Source: Roseobacter denitrificans OCh 114
GTDB taxonomy: Bacteria; Pseudomonadota; Alphaproteobacteria; Rhodobacterales; Rhodobacteraceae
Length of the DNA: 64,000 nt
Assembly (NCBI RefSeq): GCF_000014045.1
Contig: NC_008209.1
Location: forward strand, 3,681,001-3,745,000
Direction: 5' to 3'
A program made the translations under genes and the position numbers. Positions 43,712-52,807 of this stretch are shown here, one piece after another; position 1 is the first letter of the stretch; every line of letters starts with the position of its first letter. The notes beneath the pieces were generated by a model. It ran no database searches. It was not told where the DNA came from and worked only from the letters and a program-made list of their open reading frames with translations.

Positions 43712-44389
43712 CTACCGACCCGTCGCGCCCACAACAGACAGGCCGGTCTTTGCGATCAGTCGCAGGTCTGTCAGCAGCGATATGTCCTTGGCGTATTCCA
43801 CGTCGAAGTTCACACGCTCATCATAGGTCACGTCATTGCGGCCAGACACCTGCCAAAGCCCCGTGATGCCCGGTGTCATCGACAAATAGACAGGGCGGTG
43901 CGTTCCGTATTTATGCAATTCAACGCGCACGATGGGGCGTGGACCGACGAAGCTCATCTCGCCGCGGATCACGTTCCAGATTTGCGGCAATTCATCGAGG
44001 CTGGTTTTGCGCAGGAAACGCCCCAACCGGGTGATGCGGGGGTCATCATCCAGTTTGTGATCTCTCGCCCATTCCTCGGCGGCGGCGGGGTTGTCCCTCA
44101 GATGCTCGCGCAGTTTTGTTTCTGCATCCACCACCATGGTGCGCAGCTTCCAGCACCGGAATACCTTGCCATTGCGCCCCACCCGTCTGTGTCCGAAGAA
44201 ACCGCTGCCACCGTCCCGCTTTGTCAAAACCCACAAAACGGCAATCAACGGCACCAGCACCGGCATCAGAGCCAAAGCCAGCACCAGATCAAAAACACGC
44301 TTTCCGGCTTTTTTGTAGGGGGCGAAGCCGTCACGGGCTTCTTCAAAGTGCTCAAGCTTTTTGACTTCAGCAGAGTGGAACATCGCCAT
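43712..44389 (-). CDS. ExoY-like initiating sugar-1-phosphate transferase
   Basis: This 225-residue membrane enzyme transfers hexose-1-phosphate to undecaprenyl phosphate, the first step of repeat-unit assembly. It has one N-terminal helix ([20 protein letters not shown]) and the family blocks [49 protein letters not shown] and [13 protein letters not shown]. An AGGGAGA site is 8 bp before the ATG at 44389; the in-frame ATG at 44410 lies upstream of that site and is rejected. Confidence 0.9.
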   Translation of the reverse strand: MAMFHSAEVKKLEHFEEARDGFAPYKKAGKRVFDLVLALALMPVLVPLIAVLWVLTKRDGGSGFFGHRRVGRNGKVFRCWKLRTMVVDAETKLREHLRDNPAAAEEWARDHKLDDDPRITRLGRFLRKTSLDELPQIWNVIRGEMSFVGPRPIVRVELHKYGTHRPVYLSMTPGITGLWQVSGRNDVTYDERVNFDVEYAKDISLLTDLRLIAKTGLSVVGATGR

Positions 44390-44919
44390 AATCACCGTCT
44401 CCCTAAACATGCATTTAAAGAACTTAACTAATCCTTAACCTTTTTTCGGCCAATTTTAAGTCAAACGAAAGCGAAAAGTTGCCAAAACTCAAATATTAGC
44501 AGTTTCCCGCATAGGTAGTGGTTAATTTTACGTCAATGGGCCCGATTGGACACGTTTGGGAACCCAGCGGGCGCGTAGGTCTGGTGCGCGCAGCGGTATG
44601 CGGCGGCGGCGGACCTCGGTGATTCGGTCAATCCAAGGCTGCAAGAGGTCGCGACATCATGTTCTGTTCAGTTCCTTCACCGCACCGTTTTGAGCAACGT
44701 CCTGTGTGGTGTCACAAGACAGATGCAAGCCCACAATCCAATCGAAGCTGAGGTTGACCAAACGGATAGGTACCCCTGAAAAGATACGATACGACCACTG
44801 GGTTTGTTTACCCGTGATAGTAGTTTTTGCAATCACAGGAAAATTATGGCTAGTCTGGTGCAGGGCCCATTCGTCTGAAAGACACCTTGTGCCGGGATAA
44901 AAGAGAAAGCGCCTCAGCT
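44390..44919. other. Gene-poor region between exoY-like and XRE-cupin genes
   Basis: About 500 bp with an AT-rich part (44410-44540), likely the divergent promoter zone of the ExoY-like gene, including a TTAACTA half-site at 44424. The middle part (44545-44700) is GC-rich with broken short frames and could be a gene or transposase remnant, but nothing is recognisable. Confidence 0.4.
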
Positions 44920-45576
44920 GTGAATATTGAAAAAACCAGTCACGATATGGCAGTCAAACTGGCGCAGAACCCGCACAGCATCCGCGAGGGCGAGCGTGAA
45001 AAAGTTCTCGAAGTGGCGATTGGCCGGGAAGTACGCGGCCATCGTAAGCAACATGGCATCACGGTCGCCGAGTTATCGGCCTTGACCGGTATATCCATCG
45101 GGATGCTCTCCAAAATCGAGAACGGCAACACCTCGCCATCGCTGACGACGCTTCAAACGCTGGCACACGCCCTTTCCGTGCCGCTGACCAGCTTCTTCCG
45201 ACGCTTTGAGGAAAGCCGGGTCGCTGTACACACCCGCGCCGGCGAAGGCGTTGAAATTGATCGCGAAGGCACCCGCGCTAACCACCAGTATAACCTGCTG
45301 GGACATATCGGCTCGAATGCGTCCGGCGTTATTGTCGAACCCTACCTGATCACGCTCACGGCCGAATCTGACGTTTTTCCCACGTTCATGCATGGCGGGA
45401 TTGAGACCATTTACATGCTGGAAGGCCAGGTTGACTATCGTCACGGTGACGATGTGCACCCTCTCAAACCGGGGGATACGCTTTTCTTCGATGCGGATGC
45501 CCCTCACGGCCCGGAAAAGCTGATCAAACTACCGGCGCGCTATCTGGCCATCATCAGTTACCCGCAGAACAAGTAG
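44920..45576 (+). CDS. XRE-family regulator with C-terminal cupin
   Basis: This protein of about 218 residues has a helix-turn-helix domain (REVRGHRKQHGITVAELSAL, then GISIGMLSKIENG) followed by a linker and a cupin domain (FMHGGIETIYMLEGQVDYRHGD...LKPGDTLFFDADAPHGPE). Such regulators sense small metabolites through the cupin and often control amine or amino-acid genes. The nearby DUF1989-GcvT gene is a likely target. The start is uncertain: TTG 44887, GTG 44920 or ATG 44947. Confidence 0.85.
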   Translation: MNIEKTSHDMAVKLAQNPHSIREGEREKVLEVAIGREVRGHRKQHGITVAELSALTGISIGMLSKIENGNTSPSLTTLQTLAHALSVPLTSFFRRFEESRVAVHTRAGEGVEIDREGTRANHQYNLLGHIGSNASGVIVEPYLITLTAESDVFPTFMHGGIETIYMLEGQVDYRHGDDVHPLKPGDTLFFDADAPHGPEKLIKLPARYLAIISYPQNK

Positions 45577-45655
45577 GCACCGCGCGGGCCGGATGATCCA
45601 TTCTGCCGCGTGGCCTTGAGGGATACCGCTGGTAACGTCGGGCATCAATCTGGCG

Positions 45656-46102
45656 TCACGGCGCGCCGGACACACGCAGAAACACGATTGTTTGTTGCAA
45701 GGCGGCTTTGTCCTTGAGCGACACATCCACGATATTGCCTCCGACCGTAAAGCGACGCAAATCGTAGCTGTCGGGGTGGTTGACCCCAGCATCACCATCA
45801 GCCCGGGCGTTGCCATCGGCACAGAGCGCGACGCGTTTTACCATGGCGTCAAAGGCCAGATGACTTTGTGATGCGCGATAGGGAAACGCCCAGTAGCAGT
45901 GGTTGGACACTGAACCGGAGAGCGCCCGCGACGCCCCGCAGACAGGGTCAGTATCCAGACCCGCCGCATCAAAAAGCGACAGATCGCCTTGTTCAGACGT
46001 CTCGTATTCCTCAAGCGCGGCGCAAAAACCATCGGCCAGTGACGCGCCACCAATGCACGCTGCGACAAGAAGGCAAATGAGACGGCAAACCCGATGGCGC
46101 AT
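45656..46102 (-). CDS. Small secreted protein, unknown
   Basis: This protein of 148 residues has a signal peptide (RLICLLVAACIGGASLA) and four cysteines in the mature part (FCAAL, PVCGA, NHCYW, ALCAD), suggesting disulfides in the periplasm. No family is recognised. It starts 1 bp behind the stop of another small secreted protein gene, so the two form a pair. The ATG at 46102 directly precedes the signal peptide; the longer frame to 46183 overlaps the neighbour. Confidence 0.6.
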   Translation of the reverse strand: MRHRVCRLICLLVAACIGGASLADGFCAALEEYETSEQGDLSLFDAAGLDTDPVCGASRALSGSVSNHCYWAFPYRASQSHLAFDAMVKRVALCADGNARADGDAGVNHPDSYDLRRFTVGGNIVDVSLKDKAALQQTIVFLRVSGAP

Positions 46103-46103
46103 G

Positions 46104-46490
46104 CTATTCGCTGACCATCTGGTTTCCTTCTTCGACGCGGAAAGGTGTCGGCGGGGTTGATTTACTGACCCAGTAGAAATCACCGTCCCATTCCATCACG
46201 AACCAGCTTTTCCACTCCGGAGCATTGCGCCAGATGCTCTGGAGTTCGTCACGCTGCGCATCTACGCGCCAGTCCCCTTGCAGCGAACCTGCGTCTGACG
46301 ATGCGAAAATGGTCTCTCCCGCTTCGCCAAAAAACTGACGGTACTCAACACCGTCCCATTGGCCAAACACAGTGTTCCCAGACAGCAGGATCTCTATCTC
46401 ATACGCCTTCAGCTTGACCGCCTGTGCCGTGGCTGGCAGCGCAGCAAAAACCGCGATCGCCACGGCGCACAAGGTGCTGATCGCCTTCAT
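46104..46490 (-). CDS. Small secreted protein, unknown
   Basis: This protein of 128 residues has a clear signal peptide (MKAISTLCAVAIAVFAALPATAQA) and a mature domain rich in Trp (WDGVEYRQFFGE, GDWRV, WKSWFVMEWDGDFYWVS). It looks like a small beta-structured periplasmic protein; no function is assigned. It lies 101 bp behind the DUF1989-GcvT gene and is paired with the next small secreted gene. Confidence 0.6.
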   Translation of the reverse strand: MKAISTLCAVAIAVFAALPATAQAVKLKAYEIEILLSGNTVFGQWDGVEYRQFFGEAGETIFASSDAGSLQGDWRVDAQRDELQSIWRNAPEWKSWFVMEWDGDFYWVSKSTPPTPFRVEEGNQMVSE

Positions 46491-46591
46491 CGGTGCGCCA
46501 CCGCGCCAGCGTTGGGCAGCGACAATGCCGTTTCCCGCATGGTGCCGCTGCTGCTGCGATTGACCCGCGATTTGATCACAGATGAAGCGCG

Positions 46592-48964
46592 TCACGAGCG
46601 CGGGCGTTCCTTGCCGGGGTCATAGGCCGCAACATTGGGCGCAATTACCGCAGGCAGACGTTTCTGGTGGCCATCCAGTTTGCCCACCTCAAGTGCTGTG
46701 CCCGCAACGGCATGGGCCACGTCAACGCGCGCCAGGGCGATGTTCTTGCCCAGAAGCGGGGAGCGCATGGACGAGGTCACTTCCCCGACCTGCGCGCGGC
46801 CCACGTGCAGGCAATCGCCGTGGCCCACATCCACATTGCTGTCGATCTCAAGGCCGACCAGCTTGCGCATCGGGTTTTCCTTGCGCCGGATCAGCGCATC
46901 GCGGCCAATGAAATCATCCGTTTTTGACTTCAACGGCACAGTAAACCCGATGCCCGCCTCAAAGGGGTCGGTCTGGTCGGAAAAGTCGTAGCCTGCGAAA
47001 ATCAGGCCCGCTTCGATGCGCACCATGTCAAGGGCCTCAAGCCCCATGGGTTTGATCCCATGCGCCTGCCCGGCCTCCCAGATGGCATCGAAAATCTCTG
47101 CGCAGTCCTTGGGATGACACATCACCTCATAACCCAATTCACCGGTATACCCCGTCCGTGAAACAACAAAGGGCGTGCCGGTTTCATCGCGCAGGCGCGC
47201 CGGTGTAAAGCGGAACCATCCAAGCTGGTCGAACTCCGGATTGTGGGGCGCTGTCCAGACGAGCTTGCGCAGCAGATCGCGGCTTTCAGGGCCCTGAACC
47301 GCCACGTTGTGCAACTGATCGGTGGACGAACGTATCAGAACCTTGAGGCCAAGTTTCTCAGCCTGCTCCCTGATCCATTCACCGCCATAGTCGCTGCCGC
47401 CAATCCAGCGGAAATTGTCCTTGGCCAGCCGGAACACCGTGCCATCGTCAATCATCCCGCCGTGTTCGTAGCACATCGCGGTATAGACAACCCCGCCCAC
47501 GGCCAGGGTCTTCATGTTGCGGGTAAAGATATACTGGCACAGCGCTTCGGCATCGGGTCCCATAATCTCGAATTTGCGCAAGGGGCTGAGGTCCATGATC
47601 ACGCATTTCTGGCGGCAGGCGTGGTATTCCTCAATCGGTCCGGCCTCGGCAAAACAATTGGCCAACCAATAGCCATTGTATTCGATGAAGTTACGTGTGT
47701 GCTTGGCAAAGCTATCGTGAAATCCGGTTTGTTTTGTCATTTTTGGCTCTGCTTCAGGGGTGGGACGATACGCAATCGCGCGTTGAAATTTCTCTTTTCC
47801 AGAGTAGGTGCGGACATGGATATCGGTCGGGTTCCATCCGTTTGCGGCAGACGTGTCATCCGGGCAGGCAGATGAGACGCAGACGATATCGGTCAGCGCC
47901 CGCAGCAGCACGTAATCACCGGGGCGGGACCACGGCTCATCCGAATACATCACCCCGTGCTCATCCAGAAAGGTGTTGAAGAAGAAGTTGATCGCCATCC
48001 AACCCGGGCGGCCCGTCACGTTGAACTTGGCCAGCGCCGCATTGAAGTTTTCCGAACAATTCACATGGCCGGGATAGCCGATATCATCATAGTATTTCGC
48101 CGAGCAAGCCAATGCAAAGGCATCATGGCGCCCGCAGGTGTCCTGTACGACCTCAACCAGCGGCAGCATTTCCTGATCATAGTATTTCGCGTGCAATCCC
48201 GGCATCGGATAGGCATGCTCCATCAGCGTGCGCGTGGTCGTCACGTCCAGGGCATGTTCGATCCCCTTGTCGAGCTTGCGGGCCGAGAAACACTCGAAAT
48301 CCGTGCACTGCCTGCCATCCACATCAATGATCTGAATGTAGTCCCCGGCCTTGACGAAATAGGCCTCCGCGGTTTGGGTGTGGACGCGAATGTCATCTAC
48401 CGGGTCGGCAAGCGGGTCCGGCAGTTCAAAGCTGGTGTGCGGCTTGATGATGGCGCGTTTGACCATCACGGTGATCGGTGTGCTTGTGTTCTGACGCTCG
48501 AGGTCCATCGGTTCGCCCGGCGCTGCGATGATCAGGCTGCCGTCACGCGCCACCCGCAGGCTTTCCTGCGTTCCGGCGGGCGTGTCGCTGGCGAATATCT
48601 GCAAGGCTGGCGCATCTGCAAGGTCGATACCGCGCGCATCAAGACCCATGCGCAGCCCGCGCAGGGATTGATCACTGCTTACCAACAAGCGGCGCAGCCC
48701 TTCGGCCTGTGCATTGGCTGGCGCATTCAGGATCGCCGGGTCGATCTTGCCCCCTTTTCCCGCTGCAATGACTTCGCAGACCTGCGCACCTTCGTCATTG
48801 GTCAGGGATACCGTATCGCCCGCAAAGACGGGTATCAAAACCGCGCCCATGCCCTCGACCACGTAACGCTCCGTCCCGGGGGGCAAGGTAAACTGCGACG
48901 GTACATAGATTTTGCTGGGCGACGGTGGCCCCGGGCGCACCTTTGAATAAATCTCATCAAGCAT
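46592..48964 (-). CDS. DUF1989-GcvT fusion protein (folate-dependent methyltransferase-like)
   Basis: This 790-residue two-part protein has N-terminal DUF1989 (urea-carboxylase-associated) sequence to about residue 390, with VDGRQCTDFECFSA, CGRHDAFALACSAKYY and the conserved HVNCSENFNAAL. From about residue 410 it is a glycine-cleavage T-protein/aminomethyltransferase (GPDAEALCQYIFTRNM, GMIDDGTVFRL, SRTGYTGELGYEV, GLEALDMVRIEAGL). DUF1989 members include the carboxyguanidine deiminase subunits. The fusion suggests a deimination or C-N cleavage step coupled to C1 transfer to tetrahydrofolate; the substrate is unknown. Confidence 0.8.
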   Translation of the reverse strand: MLDEIYSKVRPGPPSPSKIYVPSQFTLPPGTERYVVEGMGAVLIPVFAGDTVSLTNDEGAQVCEVIAAGKGGKIDPAILNAPANAQAEGLRRLLVSSDQSLRGLRMGLDARGIDLADAPALQIFASDTPAGTQESLRVARDGSLIIAAPGEPMDLERQNTSTPITVMVKRAIIKPHTSFELPDPLADPVDDIRVHTQTAEAYFVKAGDYIQIIDVDGRQCTDFECFSARKLDKGIEHALDVTTTRTLMEHAYPMPGLHAKYYDQEMLPLVEVVQDTCGRHDAFALACSAKYYDDIGYPGHVNCSENFNAALAKFNVTGRPGWMAINFFFNTFLDEHGVMYSDEPWSRPGDYVLLRALTDIVCVSSACPDDTSAANGWNPTDIHVRTYSGKEKFQRAIAYRPTPEAEPKMTKQTGFHDSFAKHTRNFIEYNGYWLANCFAEAGPIEEYHACRQKCVIMDLSPLRKFEIMGPDAEALCQYIFTRNMKTLAVGGVVYTAMCYEHGGMIDDGTVFRLAKDNFRWIGGSDYGGEWIREQAEKLGLKVLIRSSTDQLHNVAVQGPESRDLLRKLVWTAPHNPEFDQLGWFRFTPARLRDETGTPFVVSRTGYTGELGYEVMCHPKDCAEIFDAIWEAGQAHGIKPMGLEALDMVRIEAGLIFAGYDFSDQTDPFEAGIGFTVPLKSKTDDFIGRDALIRRKENPMRKLVGLEIDSNVDVGHGDCLHVGRAQVGEVTSSMRSPLLGKNIALARVDVAHAVAGTALEVGKLDGHQKRLPAVIAPNVAAYDPGKERPRS

Positions 48965-48997
48965 AACGCGCAGTCTCCCAGCTATTTTTGCACGACC

Positions 48998-49015
48998 GGA
49001 ATAAATATTTATTCC
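48998..49015. promoter_or_regulatory. Perfect 18-bp palindrome upstream of the DUF1989-GcvT gene
   Basis: GGAATAAATATTTATTCC is a perfect inverted repeat 34 bp before the ATG, followed at once by a further partial copy (GAATAAA, 49019-49025). Its position in the promoter region makes it a candidate operator, possibly for the XRE-cupin regulator encoded 3.4 kb away. Confidence 0.6.
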
Positions 49016-49252
49016 TACGAATAAACCTGTGGCGCAGTTTCTGCAAGCATTTTAACATATTCGCAGGCGTTTTCGTTGCATCACGGCCTGTGTTGCCCGG
49101 TCCTCAGCGGCGCGGCTGTTTTGCGCCCCCCTTGCGCAATGCGCAAACCCCATCACGGCGTTGGTCCAGAGCACACGCGGGCGATCAATGGCACCCATCA
49201 CAAGAACAACAACGCGCGATTCGCAACATGTTAACCAAACACAGTATCGTCA

Positions 49253-50353
49253 TTAAATTTCGCTCGATTGATATTGCGACCGGGCCAACCACTCCGGCGA
49301 TATCTCGACACCCCAACCGGGCGCATCCGTGACACGGGCATGCCCGTCTTCGATTTCATAGGGTGTTTTAACAAACAGCCCCTCTTGCCATGGATAATAG
49401 TCCGGCCCCTCGATTGAAAACTCCAGATACTTCCCGGCATTGGGAATGGCGCGCAAAAGGTGCATGGTAAACAACGTCACAAGCGACCAGTTCGCGCAAT
49501 GCGGCGTGACCGGCAAGCCGGCCGCCCGCGCCATCTCCACAACCCTGAGCGTGCGACAGATACCCCCGAGATAAAGGATATCGGGTTGCACGATATCCAC
49601 CGCCCGCATGTCGATCATGCGCTGCCATGTTGGCAGATCGCAGTCCTGTTCTCCCCCGGTCACGTCAATGTCCAGCGCGTCGGTCACCTGCTTTGTCTGC
49701 GCCAGTTCCCAATAGGGGCAGGGTTCCTCAAAGTGGCAAAAGCCATGATCCTGCAACATATGGCCCACTTCGATCGCGCGGTCGGGCGTATAGCAGCTAT
49801 TGGCGTCGATCAGCAGATCCACATCATCGCCCAATTCACGGCGCATGGTGGGGATGATCTCTTCTGTGCGGCCGGGCCATTCATCCCTGTTGCGCCCGAC
49901 CTCCGCCCCGGCACGCACTTTAAAAGCGGTAAAGCCTTGTGTATCGCGCAGCCTTTTCAGCCGCTCCGCTTCGTCCCTCGGCGTGATGTCGCGCTTCATG
50001 GAGGAGGCATAGGCGCGGATCAACCCCGGTGTGCCACCCAGCACTTCAGCGACAGGTTTGCCCTGTTGCTTGCCGCGCAAATCCCAGATCGCTGTATCCA
50101 CACCGGCCATGGCACGGCGCAGATAGGAGCCGGGGAATTTATGCTCGCGTTCCGTCACGATATCGAGCAGGTCATCCAGATCGGTGATGTCCTGACCCAG
50201 CATCCAGGGCGCGACCTGCCGATGCAAGACCGTGCAGGTGATGTCAGCGTGATAGGTCGACACCTGCCCCCACCCCTGCGCCCCGTCCTGCGTTGTGACG
50301 CGCACGAAACCCACGGCGTCATTGGTAAAGGTCTCAATCGCTTTCAGCTTCAT
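49253..50353 (-). CDS. Mandelate racemase/muconate lactonizing family enzyme
   Basis: This 366-residue enolase-superfamily enzyme has an N-terminal capping domain followed by the barrel. It shows the base-bearing KVRAG segment, the three metal ligands (Asp in LLIDANSCY, Glu in FEEPCP, Glu in TGGEQD) and the Asp/His dyad (DIVQPDILY, TPHCANW), which indicates the mandelate-racemase subgroup. It probably epimerises or dehydrates a hydroxy- or amino-acid-like solute imported by the adjacent transporter. It is the last gene of the operon, 11 bp behind the GMC gene. Confidence 0.87.
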   Translation of the reverse strand: MKLKAIETFTNDAVGFVRVTTQDGAQGWGQVSTYHADITCTVLHRQVAPWMLGQDITDLDDLLDIVTEREHKFPGSYLRRAMAGVDTAIWDLRGKQQGKPVAEVLGGTPGLIRAYASSMKRDITPRDEAERLKRLRDTQGFTAFKVRAGAEVGRNRDEWPGRTEEIIPTMRRELGDDVDLLIDANSCYTPDRAIEVGHMLQDHGFCHFEEPCPYWELAQTKQVTDALDIDVTGGEQDCDLPTWQRMIDMRAVDIVQPDILYLGGICRTLRVVEMARAAGLPVTPHCANWSLVTLFTMHLLRAIPNAGKYLEFSIEGPDYYPWQEGLFVKTPYEIEDGHARVTDAPGWGVEISPEWLARSQYQSSEI

Positions 50354-50364
50354 CTGATATCCTT

Positions 50365-51981
50365 TCAGGGTTTGGCATCGGCAAGAATAAGGTCGGATGC
50401 TTTCTCTCCCACCATGATCGCGGGGGCGTTTGTGTTGCCGGTCGGGATGGTTGGAAAGATGGAAGCATCTGCCACTCTGAGGCCTTCGACCCCGTGCACC
50501 TTCAGCCTCGGGTCAACCACTGATGCGGCGGGGTCCATTCCCATCCGACAGGTCGCGCAGGGGTGAAAGACTGTCCATGATTTTTCCCGGATATAGGCAG
50601 CGATGTCTTCGTCGCGCGTGCATGCTTCGCCGGGCAAATCTTCACTTTCGATCACCGCCTGCATCGCCGGGGTCGCAGCGATCTCGCGGATCAATTTGAT
50701 CCCGGCCAGCATCAGCGCACGATCCTGTGCCGTGTCCAGATAGTTGGGGTATATCAAAGGGGCGACCATCGGGTCGGGCGATTGGATCTGCAAATACCCG
50801 ACGCTTGTCGGCTTGCACGGGTTGAACCCCATCAGAAAGCCGGGAAACGGGTCCGGGCTCATCAGCGGGCGCACGCCAACAGGCGCGCGTGCGTAGCTGA
50901 GCGGCGAGAAATAAAGCTGCAGGTCAGGCCCCGTCGATGTGTCGAACAGGCGCATGAACCCGCCCCCCTGATTGAGGCTGAGCGACAGCGGCCCTTTGCG
51001 CTTCAGCGCGTATTGCAACGCCGCCCTGATCTTGCCCGGCAGGGGGCGCAGCTGCTGATTAAGGCTCGGCACACGGGCGCGGTAGAGGTGATCAATACCC
51101 AGATGATCCTGCAGGTTCTGCCCAACTGCGGGGGCATCCTGCACGATTTCTAAGCCTTGCGCCTGCAACACGGCGCCCGGACCAACCCCCGACAGTTGCA
51201 GGATCTGCGGTGAGCCGATGGCCCCCCCCGACAGGATCACTTCGGCGCGTGCCCTTACGGTTCTGATTTGGCCCTCTTGCCGGTATTCGACCCCCACCGC
51301 ACGCTTGCCCTCGAACAAAACGCGCGTGGCATGGGCACGGGTGCGAATGTCCAAATTCGCACGCTTTCTCGCAGGTCTCAGGTAACTGCGCGCGGCAGAG
51401 GCGCGCAGGCCCCCTTTGGTATTGATCTGATAGCAACTCGCACCCTCCATCTCGCCCGCGTTATAGTCGCGGTTTGGGGGGATACCCGCCTGCTCAGCGC
51501 CGCGCAGATAGGCATGGGTCAGCGGGTGCACCTCGCCCCACACATCATGCACCGCCAGAGGGCCCGCCGTGCCGCGCGCCGGGTCTGGCGGGCCGTCCCA
51601 GTCTTCCATGCGCCGAAACAGCGGGGCCACGTCATCCCAACCCCAGCCCGGGGCGACCGCCTCCCATTCGGCATAATCGCGCGGGTGCCCGCGTACATAG
51701 ACCATGGCGTTTATCGAACTGGACCCACCCAGCACCTTGCCGCGCGGCCAATAGGATCGCTGACCCTCAAGCTGCGCATTGGGTTCGGTGTTATATTTCC
51801 AATTGACCCGTGCGTCATGGTAAATCTTGCCATAGCCGATGGGCATTTGGACCCACAGGTTTCTGTCGGTTCCCCCCGCCTCCAGCAGCAGCACGGTATA
51901 TCTGCCGCTTTTCGTCAGGCGGTTGGCAAGGACCGAGCCTGCTGACCCTGCACCGACAATGACATAGTCCACGGTATCCAA
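50365..51981 (-). CDS. GMC-family FAD oxidoreductase (choline dehydrogenase-like)
   Basis: This protein of about 538 residues has the N-terminal FAD motif VIVGAGSAGSVLANRL, the GMC signature PRGKVLGGSSSINAMVYVRG and the C-terminal catalytic region SWTVFHPCATCRMG with the active-site His. It oxidises an alcohol, perhaps a quaternary-amine or hydroxyacid compound; DddA, which oxidises 3-hydroxypropionate in DMSP users, is also a GMC enzyme. I prefer the TTG at 51981 just behind the permease stop; an ATG at 52020 would overlap the permease by 38 bp. Confidence 0.87.
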   Translation of the reverse strand: MDTVDYVIVGAGSAGSVLANRLTKSGRYTVLLLEAGGTDRNLWVQMPIGYGKIYHDARVNWKYNTEPNAQLEGQRSYWPRGKVLGGSSSINAMVYVRGHPRDYAEWEAVAPGWGWDDVAPLFRRMEDWDGPPDPARGTAGPLAVHDVWGEVHPLTHAYLRGAEQAGIPPNRDYNAGEMEGASCYQINTKGGLRASAARSYLRPARKRANLDIRTRAHATRVLFEGKRAVGVEYRQEGQIRTVRARAEVILSGGAIGSPQILQLSGVGPGAVLQAQGLEIVQDAPAVGQNLQDHLGIDHLYRARVPSLNQQLRPLPGKIRAALQYALKRKGPLSLSLNQGGGFMRLFDTSTGPDLQLYFSPLSYARAPVGVRPLMSPDPFPGFLMGFNPCKPTSVGYLQIQSPDPMVAPLIYPNYLDTAQDRALMLAGIKLIREIAATPAMQAVIESEDLPGEACTRDEDIAAYIREKSWTVFHPCATCRMGMDPAASVVDPRLKVHGVEGLRVADASIFPTIPTGNTNAPAIMVGEKASDLILADAKP

Positions 51982-51982
51982 A

Positions 51983-52807
51983 CTACTTATCCGACGGGTT
52001 GCGCCCAAAGATCTGCGCAAGGATCATCATCAGAGAGGTAATGATGATCATGATCGTTGAGATCGCGGCAATCGTCGGGTCGATCTGATCACGCAGCGCG
52101 TTGAACATGTTGCGCGTCAGGGTCGGGTTGTCCCCGCCCGAAATGAACATTGCCACCACCACCTCGTCAAAGGACGTCAGGAACGCCAAGAGCGCCGCCG
52201 TCACGATGGCAAAGCGGATTTGCGGGACGGTGATGGTCAAGAACGCCTTCCACCGCGGCGCCCCAAGGCTGCGCGCGGCAAGTTCCTGATTCATGTCATA
52301 GCTCTTGAGCGCAGAACCCGTCACGATCACCACGAGCGGCAAAGCCAGCACCGAATGCGCCAGAACAAGGCCGGTGAGGGTATAAAGCAGTTTGATCTGA
52401 ACAAAGACATAAAATGCACCGATCGCCACCAACACCACCGGCACCATCATCGGGGTGATCAGCATCAGATAGGCCAGCCGCACAAAGCGCACGCGGGAGG
52501 TATGCAAGCCATAGGCGGCAAACACCCCGACCGGCGTCGCCACCAGCATGGTCAGAACCGCCGCCTTGAGCGATGTGGCCGTGGCCTGCATCCATTCAGG
52601 TGAGCCGAAATAGTTGCGATACCAGCGCAAGGACCATGTTTCAGGCGGGAATTCCAGATATTGGGATTCCGAGAATGACATCGGGATGACGATGAGCGTC
52701 GGTGCCACCAAAAGCAGCATCACGATCACGGCAAAAACATAGAGCCACAGGCGCTGACCATGCGTGACCTGGGTCTCAGAGGCGCGGCTGTTCAACCACT
52801 TCAGCAT
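51983..52807 (-). CDS. ABC transporter permease (PotC-like)
   Basis: This 274-residue inner-membrane permease has about six helices, with the cytoplasmic EAA-type loop AARSLGAPRWKAFLTITVPQI near residues 185-205. The ATG at 52807 overlaps the stop of the first permease; the longer frame to 53014 lacks similarity and is antisense-like. It forms the channel with the PotB-like partner for the spermidine/putrescine- or opine-type importer. Confidence 0.9.
   Translation of the reverse strand: MLKWLNSRASETQVTHGQRLWLYVFAVIVMLLLVAPTLIVIPMSFSESQYLEFPPETWSLRWYRNYFGSPEWMQATATSLKAAVLTMLVATPVGVFAAYGLHTSRVRFVRLAYLMLITPMMVPVVLVAIGAFYVFVQIKLLYTLTGLVLAHSVLALPLVVIVTGSALKSYDMNQELAARSLGAPRWKAFLTITVPQIRFAIVTAALLAFLTSFDEVVVAMFISGGDNPTLTRNMFNALRDQIDPTIAAISTIMIIITSLMMILAQIFGRNPSDK

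Noticed and set aside
44545..44700. Insertion-sequence remnant
   Set aside because: Broken frames suggest decay, but no transposase motif or terminal inverted repeats could be recognised.
46592..48964. DmdA (DMSP demethylase) identity for the GcvT-like half
   Set aside because: DmdA is a single-domain protein of about 370 residues; here a DUF1989 region is fused and DmdA-specific segments are not apparent.
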